In this document: in pieces, positions 1-6,195 of the stretch
Layout of the letters: the number at the start of each line of letters is the position of its first letter
How positions within the stretch are numbered: the stretch's first letter is position 1
Assembly: GCA_946497375.1 (NCBI GenBank)
Contig: CAMMKE010000059.1
Location: forward strand, 1-6,455
DNA: 6,455 nucleotides
Direction: 5' to 3'
Source of the DNA: an uncultured Mycoplasmatota bacterium
Lineage (GTDB): Bacteria > Bacillota_I > Bacilli_A > RF39 > UBA660
The notes under the pieces: model-generated
What the model was told of the DNA's origin: nothing
The model's database searches: none
The model's input: only the letters and a program-made list of their open reading frames with translations
Program-made: the position numbers and the translations under genes

Positions 1-641
1 AAGGCATTTAACATATGTCTAACAAAGAAATTAGTCTTAATATCACGTTTCTTAGTAAGTTCTTCTCTTATTAGTTTTGTAATCTCAGCGGTTACATCAC
101 GACTTTTAAACTTTCGTGATGAGACTTTAACTTGATAAAGAGTTCTAATAGTAATAATAACATCACTAAGAAAAATAAACATTAAAATAACCGCTACTAT
201 TCTTAAAGCTAATATAGGAAGTTTATCTACAATAGATACCACTACAGGATTAAGTATATAGGTAAAGAAGACTCCACCTATACCAAAAAGAAAGGCATTA
301 AATAGACAGACTCTTCCTTCAATATTAAATCTTCTATCACTATAATCCCACCATCTAGCTTTAAAGATCTTTTCTAAGACATAACTAGTAATATATTCAA
401 CAGTGGTACAGACAAAGGCACTCATAACAAATACTGTAACTAAATCAGATTTATATCTTATAATAAATGAGCCCATTAACAAACAACATATTCCGTATAT
501 TGGTAAATATGGGCCTAAGAAAAAACCTCTATTTAAAACAAGCTTTTTATCATGTATAGTACAACTAATTATTTCTACAATATAACCAAAGAAAGAATAA
601 AACATGAATAAAAGAAAAATATAACAAACTGAATCTAACAT
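1..641 (-). CDS. CmpB-like putative ABC transporter permease, C-terminus off the left edge
   Basis: The frame is open from an ATG at 641-639 to the window edge, giving 213 residues and no stop, so the C-terminus is missing. AGGTGA (653-648) sits 6 bases before the ATG and overlaps the end of the ZIP gene, leaving a 10-base gap and suggesting co-transcription. The protein is hydrophobic, with several membrane segments. It carries RGFFLGPYLPIYG near residues 38-50, then EYITSYVLEKIF followed by RWWDYSDRRFNIEGRVCLFN, then a Gly-rich helix. These match what I recall of Pfam family ABC_trans_CmpB (PF06541), common in Firmicutes and labelled 'putative ABC transporter permease' without a settled function. 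After the last membrane segment comes a charged Lys/Arg-rich tail. No ATPase partner gene is in the window. Family assignment is fairly sure; the transport role is unproven. Confidence 0.85.
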   Translation of the reverse strand, partial: MLDSVCYIFLLFMFYSFFGYIVEIISCTIHDKKLVLNRGFFLGPYLPIYGICCLLMGSFIIRYKSDLVTVFVMSAFVCTTVEYITSYVLEKIFKARWWDYSDRRFNIEGRVCLFNAFLFGIGGVFFTYILNPVVVSIVDKLPILALRIVAVILMFIFLSDVIITIRTLYQVKVSSRKFKSRDVTAEITKLIREELTKKRDIKTNFFVRHMLNA

Positions 642-651
642 AAACTGTCAC

Positions 652-1401
652 CTAACCTATAAGCATTGCAAGTATTGCGATTATAACACCACAGCCTAAC
701 CCAATAATAGTAATCTTTTTATTTGAGGTCTTCTTAACTTTAGGATATAACTCAAAGATAATAATATATAAAAGCATACCTATTGTAAGAGCAAGTAAGG
801 AACCTATTACAATATCACTAACAGCATTAATATTTAATAAGTAAAGTAATATACCTCCTACAAAACTGGAAATAAATAAAGATATTATACAAAATAGATA
901 TTTACCTAGTTTTTCATCATTATTTAAGGTTGTAGTAACAATTATTCCTAAAGGTACATTATGAAGTCCAACCCCTAAAGCCATCATTATACCTAAATTA
1001 ATATCATTAGTAGCAGTTAAATAAATAGCCATACCTTCAACAAAATTATGAATGATTAAGGCAATAGTAGCAAGAACACCAATATGAACAATATTTTTCT
1101 TCTCTTCTTTCTTAGTCATCTTAACATCTTCATGCTCAGGAACAAAATCATCTATTATTTTAAAGATTAAAAGTCCAAGACAAGTGAAAAGAATAAATAG
1201 ATAAATATGTTTAATACCTAAATGCTCTATAGTATGTCCTAATAAATCTGTTAATATTAGCATTGTAAGTAAAGAAAAGGCAAAGGCAAAGATAAAGTCT
1301 AAGACTTTCTTTTGTTTCTTTAAAAAGAATGCTATTATAACACCTATAATGATAAAAAATCCTAATAAGAATGTTATAAATAAAGCAAGTGTATTATGCA
1401 T
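652..1401 (-). CDS. ZIP family divalent metal transporter
   Basis: This 249-residue integral membrane protein has about eight hydrophobic segments and a short charged loop (residues ~86-105, containing PEHED and a run of Lys/Glu) between segments 3 and 4, the usual ZIP layout. ZIP proteins bring Zn, Mn or Fe into the cytoplasm. Segment 4 carries HNFVEGMA (H118, N119, E122), the family's metal-site motif. Segment 5 carries GVGLHNVPLG (H147, N148, P150), where the usual HNxPEG glutamate is L151. Segment 7 has FELYP (E217), like the usual ELLPE. Length is normal for a short bacterial ZIP. The ATG at 1401 is preceded by AGAGGAG (1417-1411), a strong ribosome binding site. The gene lies between uppP and the CmpB-like gene. 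Its upstream gap holds a palindrome within a promoter, so metal-responsive repression is plausible. Family is confident; the substrate is not readable. Confidence 0.88.
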   Translation of the reverse strand: MHNTLALFITFLLGFFIIIGVIIAFFLKKQKKVLDFIFAFAFSLLTMLILTDLLGHTIEHLGIKHIYLFILFTCLGLLIFKIIDDFVPEHEDVKMTKKEEKKNIVHIGVLATIALIIHNFVEGMAIYLTATNDINLGIMMALGVGLHNVPLGIIVTTTLNNDEKLGKYLFCIISLFISSFVGGILLYLLNINAVSDIVIGSLLALTIGMLLYIIIFELYPKVKKTSNKKITIIGLGCGVIIAILAMLIG

Positions 1402-1441
1402 AAGTTATCACTCCTCTAATTTTTAATATGTTTCCGAGGTA

Positions 1442-1469
1442 ATTATGCACCTAGGTGCATAAATTGCAA
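1442..1469 (-). promoter_or_regulatory. Predicted promoter of the ZIP gene
   Basis: Read on the minus strand, a -35 element TTGCAA (1469-1464, 4 of 6 matches to consensus) is followed after 16 bases by CATAAT (1447-1442, 5 of 6). Transcription would start near 1435, giving a leader of about 34 bases containing the strong AGAGGAG site. The spacer and the -10 box are almost wholly occupied by a perfect palindrome. No terminator is seen between uppP and this promoter, so readthrough from uppP is also possible. Confidence 0.55.
1443..1462. promoter_or_regulatory. Perfect 20-base palindrome, candidate operator
   Basis: TTATGCACCTAGGTGCATAA equals its own reverse complement. It lies 13 bases after the uppP stop codon and about 40 bases before the ZIP start codon. 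It fills the spacer and most of the -10 box of the predicted ZIP promoter. There is no run of T after it on the minus strand, so an intrinsic terminator is unlikely. It fits a dimeric repressor site. It does not match the Fur, Zur, MntR or AdcR consensus sites that I can recall, so the regulator is unknown. Confidence 0.6.
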
Positions 1470-1475
1470 GATAAT

Positions 1476-2291
1476 CTAAAATATTACTGTTAAAATAACA
1501 ATTATAGCAAGAATAATACGATAAATCATAAATAGTTTAAAGTCATGTTTTTTAAGATATTGTAGTAAAAATTTAATACAAATTAAACCAGTAACAAATG
1601 ATACAACAATTCCTAAGATAAAGATAGTGGCATTTTGCATTATTAATTCTACTGCTCCATCATCAAGTAACTGAAGAACACAGGCTCCAAGAACAACAGG
1701 TGCTGATAGATAAAAGGAAAACTTAGCTGCACTTTCTCTATCTACTTTTAAACATCTAGCGCTTGCAATTGTTGTACCACTACGAGAAAATCCTGGTATT
1801 AAGGCAAAGACTTGAGAACAACCAATAATAATAGCATCTTTAAAAGATAGTTCTTTAATATTTTTCTCTTCTTTACTATTTTTATCTACAAGATAGATGA
1901 TAATACCCATTACTATTAGAGCCGTTGCAATTAAAAGATAGTTAGTTCTAATAGCATCTTCAATAACATCTTCAAATAAAACTCCTACAATAGCAGCAGG
2001 AATAGTGGCAACTACTATTTGCCAGAATAGTTTACCATCCTTATCTTTAACACCTTTAGTTACTCCTTTTATAACCATATTTAAAAAGGCTTTAAAGAAG
2101 AATACCGCTATCGCTAACAAAGTACCTAAGTGTAATGCTAAATCAAAGCATAAAGCCACTTTAGTAGACATATCAGCGCCAATTCCAAAAAGGTCCCTAA
2201 AAATAATTAAATGGGCACTACTTGAAATAGGCAAAAACTCCGCAATTCCTTGAATAATTCCTAAAATAATTGTATTAATAATATCTGTCAT
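1476..2291 (-). CDS. uppP: Undecaprenyl-diphosphatase UppP (BacA)
   Basis: UppP removes one phosphate from undecaprenyl diphosphate at the membrane, renewing the lipid carrier for peptidoglycan and other wall polymers. It is linked to bacitracin resistance. The 271-residue length is typical. Residues 11-27 contain GIIQGIAEFLPISSSAH, holding the (E/Q)xxxE motif (Q14, E18) and the conserved His (H27). Residues 166-172 are PGFSRSG with the catalytic Arg (R170), followed by TTIASARCL. Both motifs match the BacA family. Hydrophobic helices alternate with short loops throughout. The ATG at 2291 has AGAGG (2302-2298) 6 bases upstream. The gene opens a new transcription unit after the ppaC terminator, with a TGATATACT extended -10 element before it. 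It is followed by the ZIP gene after 74 bases. Identification is confident. Confidence 0.97.
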   Translation of the reverse strand: MTDIINTIILGIIQGIAEFLPISSSAHLIIFRDLFGIGADMSTKVALCFDLALHLGTLLAIAVFFFKAFLNMVIKGVTKGVKDKDGKLFWQIVVATIPAAIVGVLFEDVIEDAIRTNYLLIATALIVMGIIIYLVDKNSKEEKNIKELSFKDAIIIGCSQVFALIPGFSRSGTTIASARCLKVDRESAAKFSFYLSAPVVLGACVLQLLDDGAVELIMQNATIFILGIVVSFVTGLICIKFLLQYLKKHDFKLFMIYRIILAIIVILTVIF

Positions 2292-2315
2292 AATTAACCT
2301 CTTTTCTACTAATTA

Positions 2316-2324
2316 AGTATATCA
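2316..2324 (-). promoter_or_regulatory. Predicted extended -10 promoter of uppP
   Basis: On the minus strand TGATATACT (2324-2316) matches the extended -10 pattern TGnTATAAT at all but one position. The best -35 at 17 bases is only TTTTAA, which is weak but acceptable with an extended -10. The start would be near 2309, leaving a leader of about 18 bases that holds AGAGG. Its position just after the ppaC terminator supports it. Confidence 0.5.
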
Positions 2325-2384
2325 TTAAAAAAGAATAATTAAAAGAACTAGAAAACAAATTAGACACATCTAAACAAATTTATC

Positions 2385-2414
2385 AAAAAGAAAAAGCATA
2401 GTCTAAACTATACT
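2385..2414 (-). terminator. Intrinsic terminator after ppaC
   Basis: On the minus strand an 8-base-pair stem, AGTATAGT (2414-2407) with ACTATGCT (2402-2395) and including one G-T pair, closes a TTAG loop. It is followed by TTTTT-C-TTTTT (2395-2385). The 5' arm starts at the second base of the ppaC stop codon. This is a standard rho-independent terminator and separates ppaC from uppP. Confidence 0.8.
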
Positions 2415-4035
2415 ATTTCTCAAAACTTGCCATTATTACAGGTACTACATTCTTCTTACGAGAAACACAGTCTTGTAAATATTCTCCTTCACTCATATCT
2501 TTATCATAAGCATTATCCATTATATCTTTAGCTTTTCTATTAAATAAAACATAAGAACCATTCTTAATGATATCTGTTATATATAAAGCGATTAATGAAT
2601 AGTTATTACCCTCTGCTTCTCTATCTAAGGTATCAAGATAAGCATCAATATCTTTTTTAATATCATCAAAGTTGGTAGTAAAGAATTGTCCTATACCTAA
2701 AGTCTTATCATCTACTGTATATAGTTTAAAGTCATTATATAGTACATCTTCATGAGTCATACCATCAAGTGAGGTGCCTGCTTTAATTAAATTAAGTCCA
2801 TATTCTTCATAATCTACTCCAGCGATACTAGCTAACTCTTTAACAGCTTTTCTATCTAATTCTGTAGTTGTAGGTGATTTAAGTATTAATGTATCTGATA
2901 AAATTCCTGATAACATTATACCTGCTATTTCTTTAGGTATTTCAATATTTCTTTCTTTATATAGAGAATAAATAATAGTATTACTTGAACCAACAGCCAT
3001 ATTTCTAAAGTTAATAGGACTTGCAGTTGATAAACTACTTAAATTATGATGGTCAACTATCTCAATTATTTCTGCTTCCTCTAATCCTTCAGCACTTTGC
3101 TTTTCTTCATTATGGTCAACAAGGATTACTTTCTTAGGATTTTTAGAATCTAAATCTGTTATTCTTAGAAGTCCTAAACATTTACCTGTTCTTCCATTGA
3201 TAACAGGATAATTAGTATGTCTTAGTTTCTTATTAACATCTAATATATCATCAACATAACTATTTTCATCAAAGTAAACAGCATCTTTAGTAGTTCTTTC
3301 CATTGTTCTAATATAATTAGTTAAACCTATTAATTTGGCAATATGATATGTATCATAACTACTTCTAATAATATTAACGCCATTTTCTTTAGCAAGTTCT
3401 ATATGTTCATCTTTTATTTCACTAAATCCTGATAGTATAATCATCTTAACTTTAGAATTAACAGCATATTCTATAACACTATGTCTATCTCCTACTATTA
3501 AGATATCATCACTAGTTAGTTTAACTGTATTTATAAAAGTTGTACTACGATAAGCAGCGGCTAGAATATTACCAACTATCTCATCATCTGCTCTATTTAC
3601 TTCTTCAGCATTTAAAACATTAAGTAAGTTATCATAACTAGTTTCAAGTTTCTCTACTTTAGTATTAATAAAAGTATGAGCTAAGTCTTTAATTGTTACT
3701 ATTCCTTTAAATTTATTTTTATCATCAACTATTGGTACACCAGTTAAACCTTCATTTAACATATAAATATAACTATCAAAGATAGATTTCTTTTCATTTA
3801 AGAAATATCCTTTATGATAATTAACATCTTTAAGTTGTAATTTAACATCATTTAAGTAAGCAGGCTCTTTTACCTTAAAGTATTTTAGTGCATATTTAGT
3901 CTCTTTATTAATTGCACTAAGTACACGAGGTTCTACATTAAAACCTAATTGTTTTTTTAAATAAGAATAACTTATCGCTGCACTAACTGAGTCTGTATCA
4001 GGTTTACGATGTCCAAAAACATATATTTTTTCCAT
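2413..4035 (-). CDS. ppaC: Manganese-dependent inorganic pyrophosphatase, family II, with CBS-DRTGG-CBS regulatory insert
   Basis: The enzyme hydrolyses cytoplasmic pyrophosphate to phosphate using Mn or Co. The DHH catalytic domain starts with GHRKPDTDS (H9, D13, D15 as metal ligands) and resumes with VDHNE (D307), VDHH (D328, H329, H330) and ILSDT (D381). The DHHA2 domain ends with SRKKNVVP (525-532), the substrate-binding motif usually written SRKKQ. Between these parts lie a CBS domain (~70-125), a DRTGG domain (~126-245, with GDR at 182-184 and SGF where TGG is usual) and a second CBS domain (~247-297). The total of 540 residues fits this subclass; simple family II enzymes have about 310. 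In studied relatives AMP and ADP inhibit through the CBS domains, and ATP or diadenosine polyphosphates activate. The ATG at 4035 follows AAGGAG by 4 bases. The gene has its own promoter and a terminator. Confidence 0.96.
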   Translation of the reverse strand: MEKIYVFGHRKPDTDSVSAAISYSYLKKQLGFNVEPRVLSAINKETKYALKYFKVKEPAYLNDVKLQLKDVNYHKGYFLNEKKSIFDSYIYMLNEGLTGVPIVDDKNKFKGIVTIKDLAHTFINTKVEKLETSYDNLLNVLNAEEVNRADDEIVGNILAAAYRSTTFINTVKLTSDDILIVGDRHSVIEYAVNSKVKMIILSGFSEIKDEHIELAKENGVNIIRSSYDTYHIAKLIGLTNYIRTMERTTKDAVYFDENSYVDDILDVNKKLRHTNYPVINGRTGKCLGLLRITDLDSKNPKKVILVDHNEEKQSAEGLEEAEIIEIVDHHNLSSLSTASPINFRNMAVGSSNTIIYSLYKERNIEIPKEIAGIMLSGILSDTLILKSPTTTELDRKAVKELASIAGVDYEEYGLNLIKAGTSLDGMTHEDVLYNDFKLYTVDDKTLGIGQFFTTNFDDIKKDIDAYLDTLDREAEGNNYSLIALYITDIIKNGSYVLFNRKAKDIMDNAYDKDMSEGEYLQDCVSRKKNVVPVIMASFEK

Positions 4036-4059
4036 ATTACTCCTTCTTTCTACCAGTAG

Positions 4060-4087
4060 ATTATATCATATTTTCTTTATATTGCAA
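4060..4087 (-). promoter_or_regulatory. Predicted sigma-A-type promoter of ppaC
   Basis: On the minus strand TTGCAA (4087-4082) is followed after 16 bases by a perfect TATAAT (4065-4060), preceded by TG in the extended -10 position (4068-4067). The -35 lies just past the stop codon of the CDF gene. Transcription would start near 4053, with a leader of about 18 bases. A small inverted repeat, TCTAC-TG-GTAGA (4060-4049), straddles the predicted start. Confidence 0.75.
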
Positions 4088-4091
4088 AGGA

Positions 4092-4949
4092 TTAAATAGG
4101 ATTAACATGAATTACAGTTAAATATATTTCATCAAACTTTTCAAGTTCTCGTTCTATTTTATTTGCAATAGCATGAGATTCATATGTCGACATATTACCA
4201 TCTACAAAGATAGTAAATGATATTTGATATTTATAGCCTACTGGTGTGGCATTAAAATGAGTTATTTTCTTTACTTCACTATATTTCTTAACTACTTCTA
4301 AAACTTTATCTTTAGTATCATTATCTATAGCTTTATCCATTAAGACATCATAACTTTCTTTAAATATCTTAAGTCCACTAATTAGAATCCATAAGGCAAT
4401 TAAAACTCCAACTAAGCCATCTACAAAGTATATACCAAAACTAGTTAATATAATTGCTAGTAAGTTAATAGTCGTAATAATAGCATCATATAAATGGTCT
4501 TTTGAGTTAGCTTTAAGTAGTAAACTATTTAGGCTTTTAGATAGTTTATTAGTATAGAAATATAAAGATAATTTAATTACTATAGTAATAATACAAACTA
4601 CTATTAGCATATATGAAAAAGTATAATCGCTTTTAACTAGAATTGATTCTAGTGAGTCTTTAAATAGAGTAACTGCTACCACCATAATAACAATGCTTAT
4701 CAAAAGAGAATAAATATATTCTGCTTTACCATGACCTAAATTATGGTCATCATCACTAGGTTTACTTGCTATTTTATTACCTATCAAAGTCATAAGAGAT
4801 GAGAAAATATCTCCTAAACTATTAATAGCATCAGCCATCATCGCTTGACTTGAGGTAAAGAATGAGGCAATAAATTTAATTACAAATAGAAATAAATTAA
4901 AAAATATTCCTAAAAAACTTGCTACTTTAGTAGCTTTAAATCTTTGCAT
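4092..4949 (-). CDS. Cation diffusion facilitator, Mn-type metal efflux transporter
   Basis: CDF proteins export divalent cations by proton antiport as dimers. With the preferred start (MQRFKAT) this one has 285 residues, normal for the family. It has six membrane segments and a cytoplasmic C-terminal domain from about residue 203 to the end (TVIHVNP, H281). Segment 2 has ADAINSLGD, giving N43 and D47. Segment 5 has KDHLYD, giving D151 and D155. The linker has GHGKAEY, like the family's GHGRAEY. The Asn-Asp/Asp-Asp set resembles the pattern associated with Mn exporters of the MntE type; zinc exporters usually have His-Asp/His-Asp. The start chosen is ATG 4949-4947, because AGGTG lies 6 bases upstream and an in-frame GTG 9 bases earlier is itself part of that site. 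It starts 2 bases after the stop of the upstream gene, so translational coupling is likely. Mn as substrate is inference. Confidence 0.92.
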   Translation of the reverse strand: MQRFKATKVASFLGIFFNLFLFVIKFIASFFTSSQAMMADAINSLGDIFSSLMTLIGNKIASKPSDDDHNLGHGKAEYIYSLLISIVIMVVAVTLFKDSLESILVKSDYTFSYMLIVVCIITIVIKLSLYFYTNKLSKSLNSLLLKANSKDHLYDAIITTINLLAIILTSFGIYFVDGLVGVLIALWILISGLKIFKESYDVLMDKAIDNDTKDKVLEVVKKYSEVKKITHFNATPVGYKYQISFTIFVDGNMSTYESHAIANKIERELEKFDEIYLTVIHVNPI

Positions 4950-4951
4950 AA

Positions 4952-6142
4952 TTAACACCTACTTTTATAATCTTTTATTAATATTTTCCCTTTACCATTA
5001 TATTCATTTAATGATTTATTTAAAATATCACTAACAAAATATGAATTGAAATTCACATCTTCTACTTTATCTTTTACTCTATCATAAACAATTCCAGGAA
5101 TTATATCAATAGTCCATCCTTTATCTAAGTATAATTTTAAATCATCTACGGCATTTAAGGAAGAAGTTGTTATAGTCTTATCAACTACTGAACTTATTTT
5201 ATGAAAACCACAATATCTAACTAAGACATCATCTAAAGCTATTTTATTTAAAGAAAAATATAAAGCTAGTTGTTGCTTATAATTAGATGAATTCATCCTA
5301 AAAAAACTCCTATATAAAGACTCTTCTGCTGCTAAATGTCCTATTACTAAAGTAGAGATATTCTTCTGATAACTTTTTCTAAGTTGATATACTGGGGAAG
5401 AATCTGTTGTCATAACTGTAGGAATTTCATATTCTAAATTGGCATAATTCTTAAATTCAACAGCTTCTACATAACCTCGCTTTAATATATTTCTAATTTT
5501 GTTACGATTATCAACTAAAGGTACTTCTTGACTATTTTTTAACCTATCTAAAATATCATAATATGGATAACTTAAATTACCTTGTTTATGACCTGAACCA
5601 GTGTTATATAAGTAACCATTTGGAGTAATATACCATGCATTTGGAAAAGTATACATAACACTATTATTATATGGTATCTGAATAAACCTTTTCTTATCCA
5701 ATTCTTTTAAGGCATCATCTATCATTTTTATAGTAGTGGTTAAAAAACAACTTAAGTCAGGATAAATTTCAAGTAATCCTTCTATGCAGACTTTATAATA
5801 TCCCAAAACTATTTTTAAATTCCTTGTTTTTAAATGTAAATTATCCTTCTCTTTTTTCATTTCTTCATATTCTTCTTTATTAAAATAATCAAAAATAACA
5901 GATAATTTTTCATAATCATCAAAATAATAAAGTCTATTTTTATTTTCCGTCATCTCGTAAAAAAGAGATTCTATAAGATTATCTACCTTTCTTAAATTTG
6001 CAAATAAATTAGTATTTTTAATACAGAAATCTAGCGTTAAAGATGACTCTACAGAATAAAATCCATCTTCAAGATAATTACATTTGAGTAACAATACACT
6101 AAAATCATTTGGTTTATCTAACTCATAAAAATACTCATACAT
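4952..6142 (-). CDS. Unrecognised soluble protein, 396 residues
   Basis: I do not recognise this protein. It has no signal peptide or membrane segment, so it is probably cytoplasmic. Residues ~60-110 are highly charged, with a Lys/Glu-rich helical stretch (KEEYEEMKKEKD). The middle (~162-196) is aromatic and Gly/Asn-rich (FPNAWYITPNGYLYNTGSG, then HKQGNLSYPYY) and looks like a folded domain core. The end (~309-355) contains RYCGFHKI and a GWTIDIIPGIVYD stretch. No nucleotide-binding loop, zinc cluster or known catalytic motif is visible. The reading frame is intact with the same AT-rich codon use as its neighbours. The ATG at 6142 is preceded by GGGGG 9 bases upstream, a weak ribosome binding site. 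The stop lies 2 bases before the CDF start, so the two are probably made from one message. Its function is unknown. Confidence 0.85.
   Translation of the reverse strand: MYEYFYELDKPNDFSVLLLKCNYLEDGFYSVESSLTLDFCIKNTNLFANLRKVDNLIESLFYEMTENKNRLYYFDDYEKLSVIFDYFNKEEYEEMKKEKDNLHLKTRNLKIVLGYYKVCIEGLLEIYPDLSCFLTTTIKMIDDALKELDKKRFIQIPYNNSVMYTFPNAWYITPNGYLYNTGSGHKQGNLSYPYYDILDRLKNSQEVPLVDNRNKIRNILKRGYVEAVEFKNYANLEYEIPTVMTTDSSPVYQLRKSYQKNISTLVIGHLAAEESLYRSFFRMNSSNYKQQLALYFSLNKIALDDVLVRYCGFHKISSVVDKTITTSSLNAVDDLKLYLDKGWTIDIIPGIVYDRVKDKVEDVNFNSYFVSDILNKSLNEYNGKGKILIKDYKSRC
4956..4960 (-). promoter_or_regulatory. Ribosome binding site deciding the CDF start
   Basis: On the minus strand AGGTG (4960-4956) lies 6 bases before ATG at 4949. 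The alternative in-frame GTG start (4958-4956) falls inside this site and has no ribosome binding site of its own at a normal distance. The site lies within the last codons of the upstream gene, whose stop TAA is 4954-4952. Confidence 0.75.
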
Positions 6143-6151
6143 AAATATATA

Positions 6152-6156
6152 CCCCC
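6152..6156 (-). promoter_or_regulatory. Unusual G-run ribosome binding site
   Basis: The only purine-rich element before the ATG at 6142 is GGGGG (6156-6152), with a 9-base spacing. The other genes here use AGGAG, AGAGG or AGGTG. An ATG overlapping it (6158-6156) is out of frame with the gene. Weak initiation is possible. Confidence 0.4.
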
Positions 6157-6195
6157 ATAATATTTTGCCAATGTCATAATCTATTTTTTAATGTT

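Noticed and set aside
95..121. Inverted repeat CATCACGA / TCGTGATG with an 11-base loop
   Set aside because: It lies inside the CmpB-like coding region and has no T-run. The bases are explained by Arg, Ser and Asp codons, so chance or coding constraint is enough.
403..585. Plus-strand open frame of 60 codons
   Set aside because: It lies wholly within the CmpB-like gene on the other strand. It has no ribosome binding site and its composition is not protein-like.
1443..1462. Palindrome as an intrinsic terminator for uppP
   Set aside because: No T-run follows on either strand within a useful distance, and it overlaps good -35 and -10 elements.
2005..2253. Plus-strand open frame of 82 codons
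   Set aside because: It is antisense to the conserved uppP gene, with no ribosome binding site or recognisable domain.
6143..6195. A promoter before the 396-residue gene
   Set aside because: TATTAT is present, but no acceptable -35 is found at 16-18 bases and the start would fall almost on the ribosome binding site. I could not support it.
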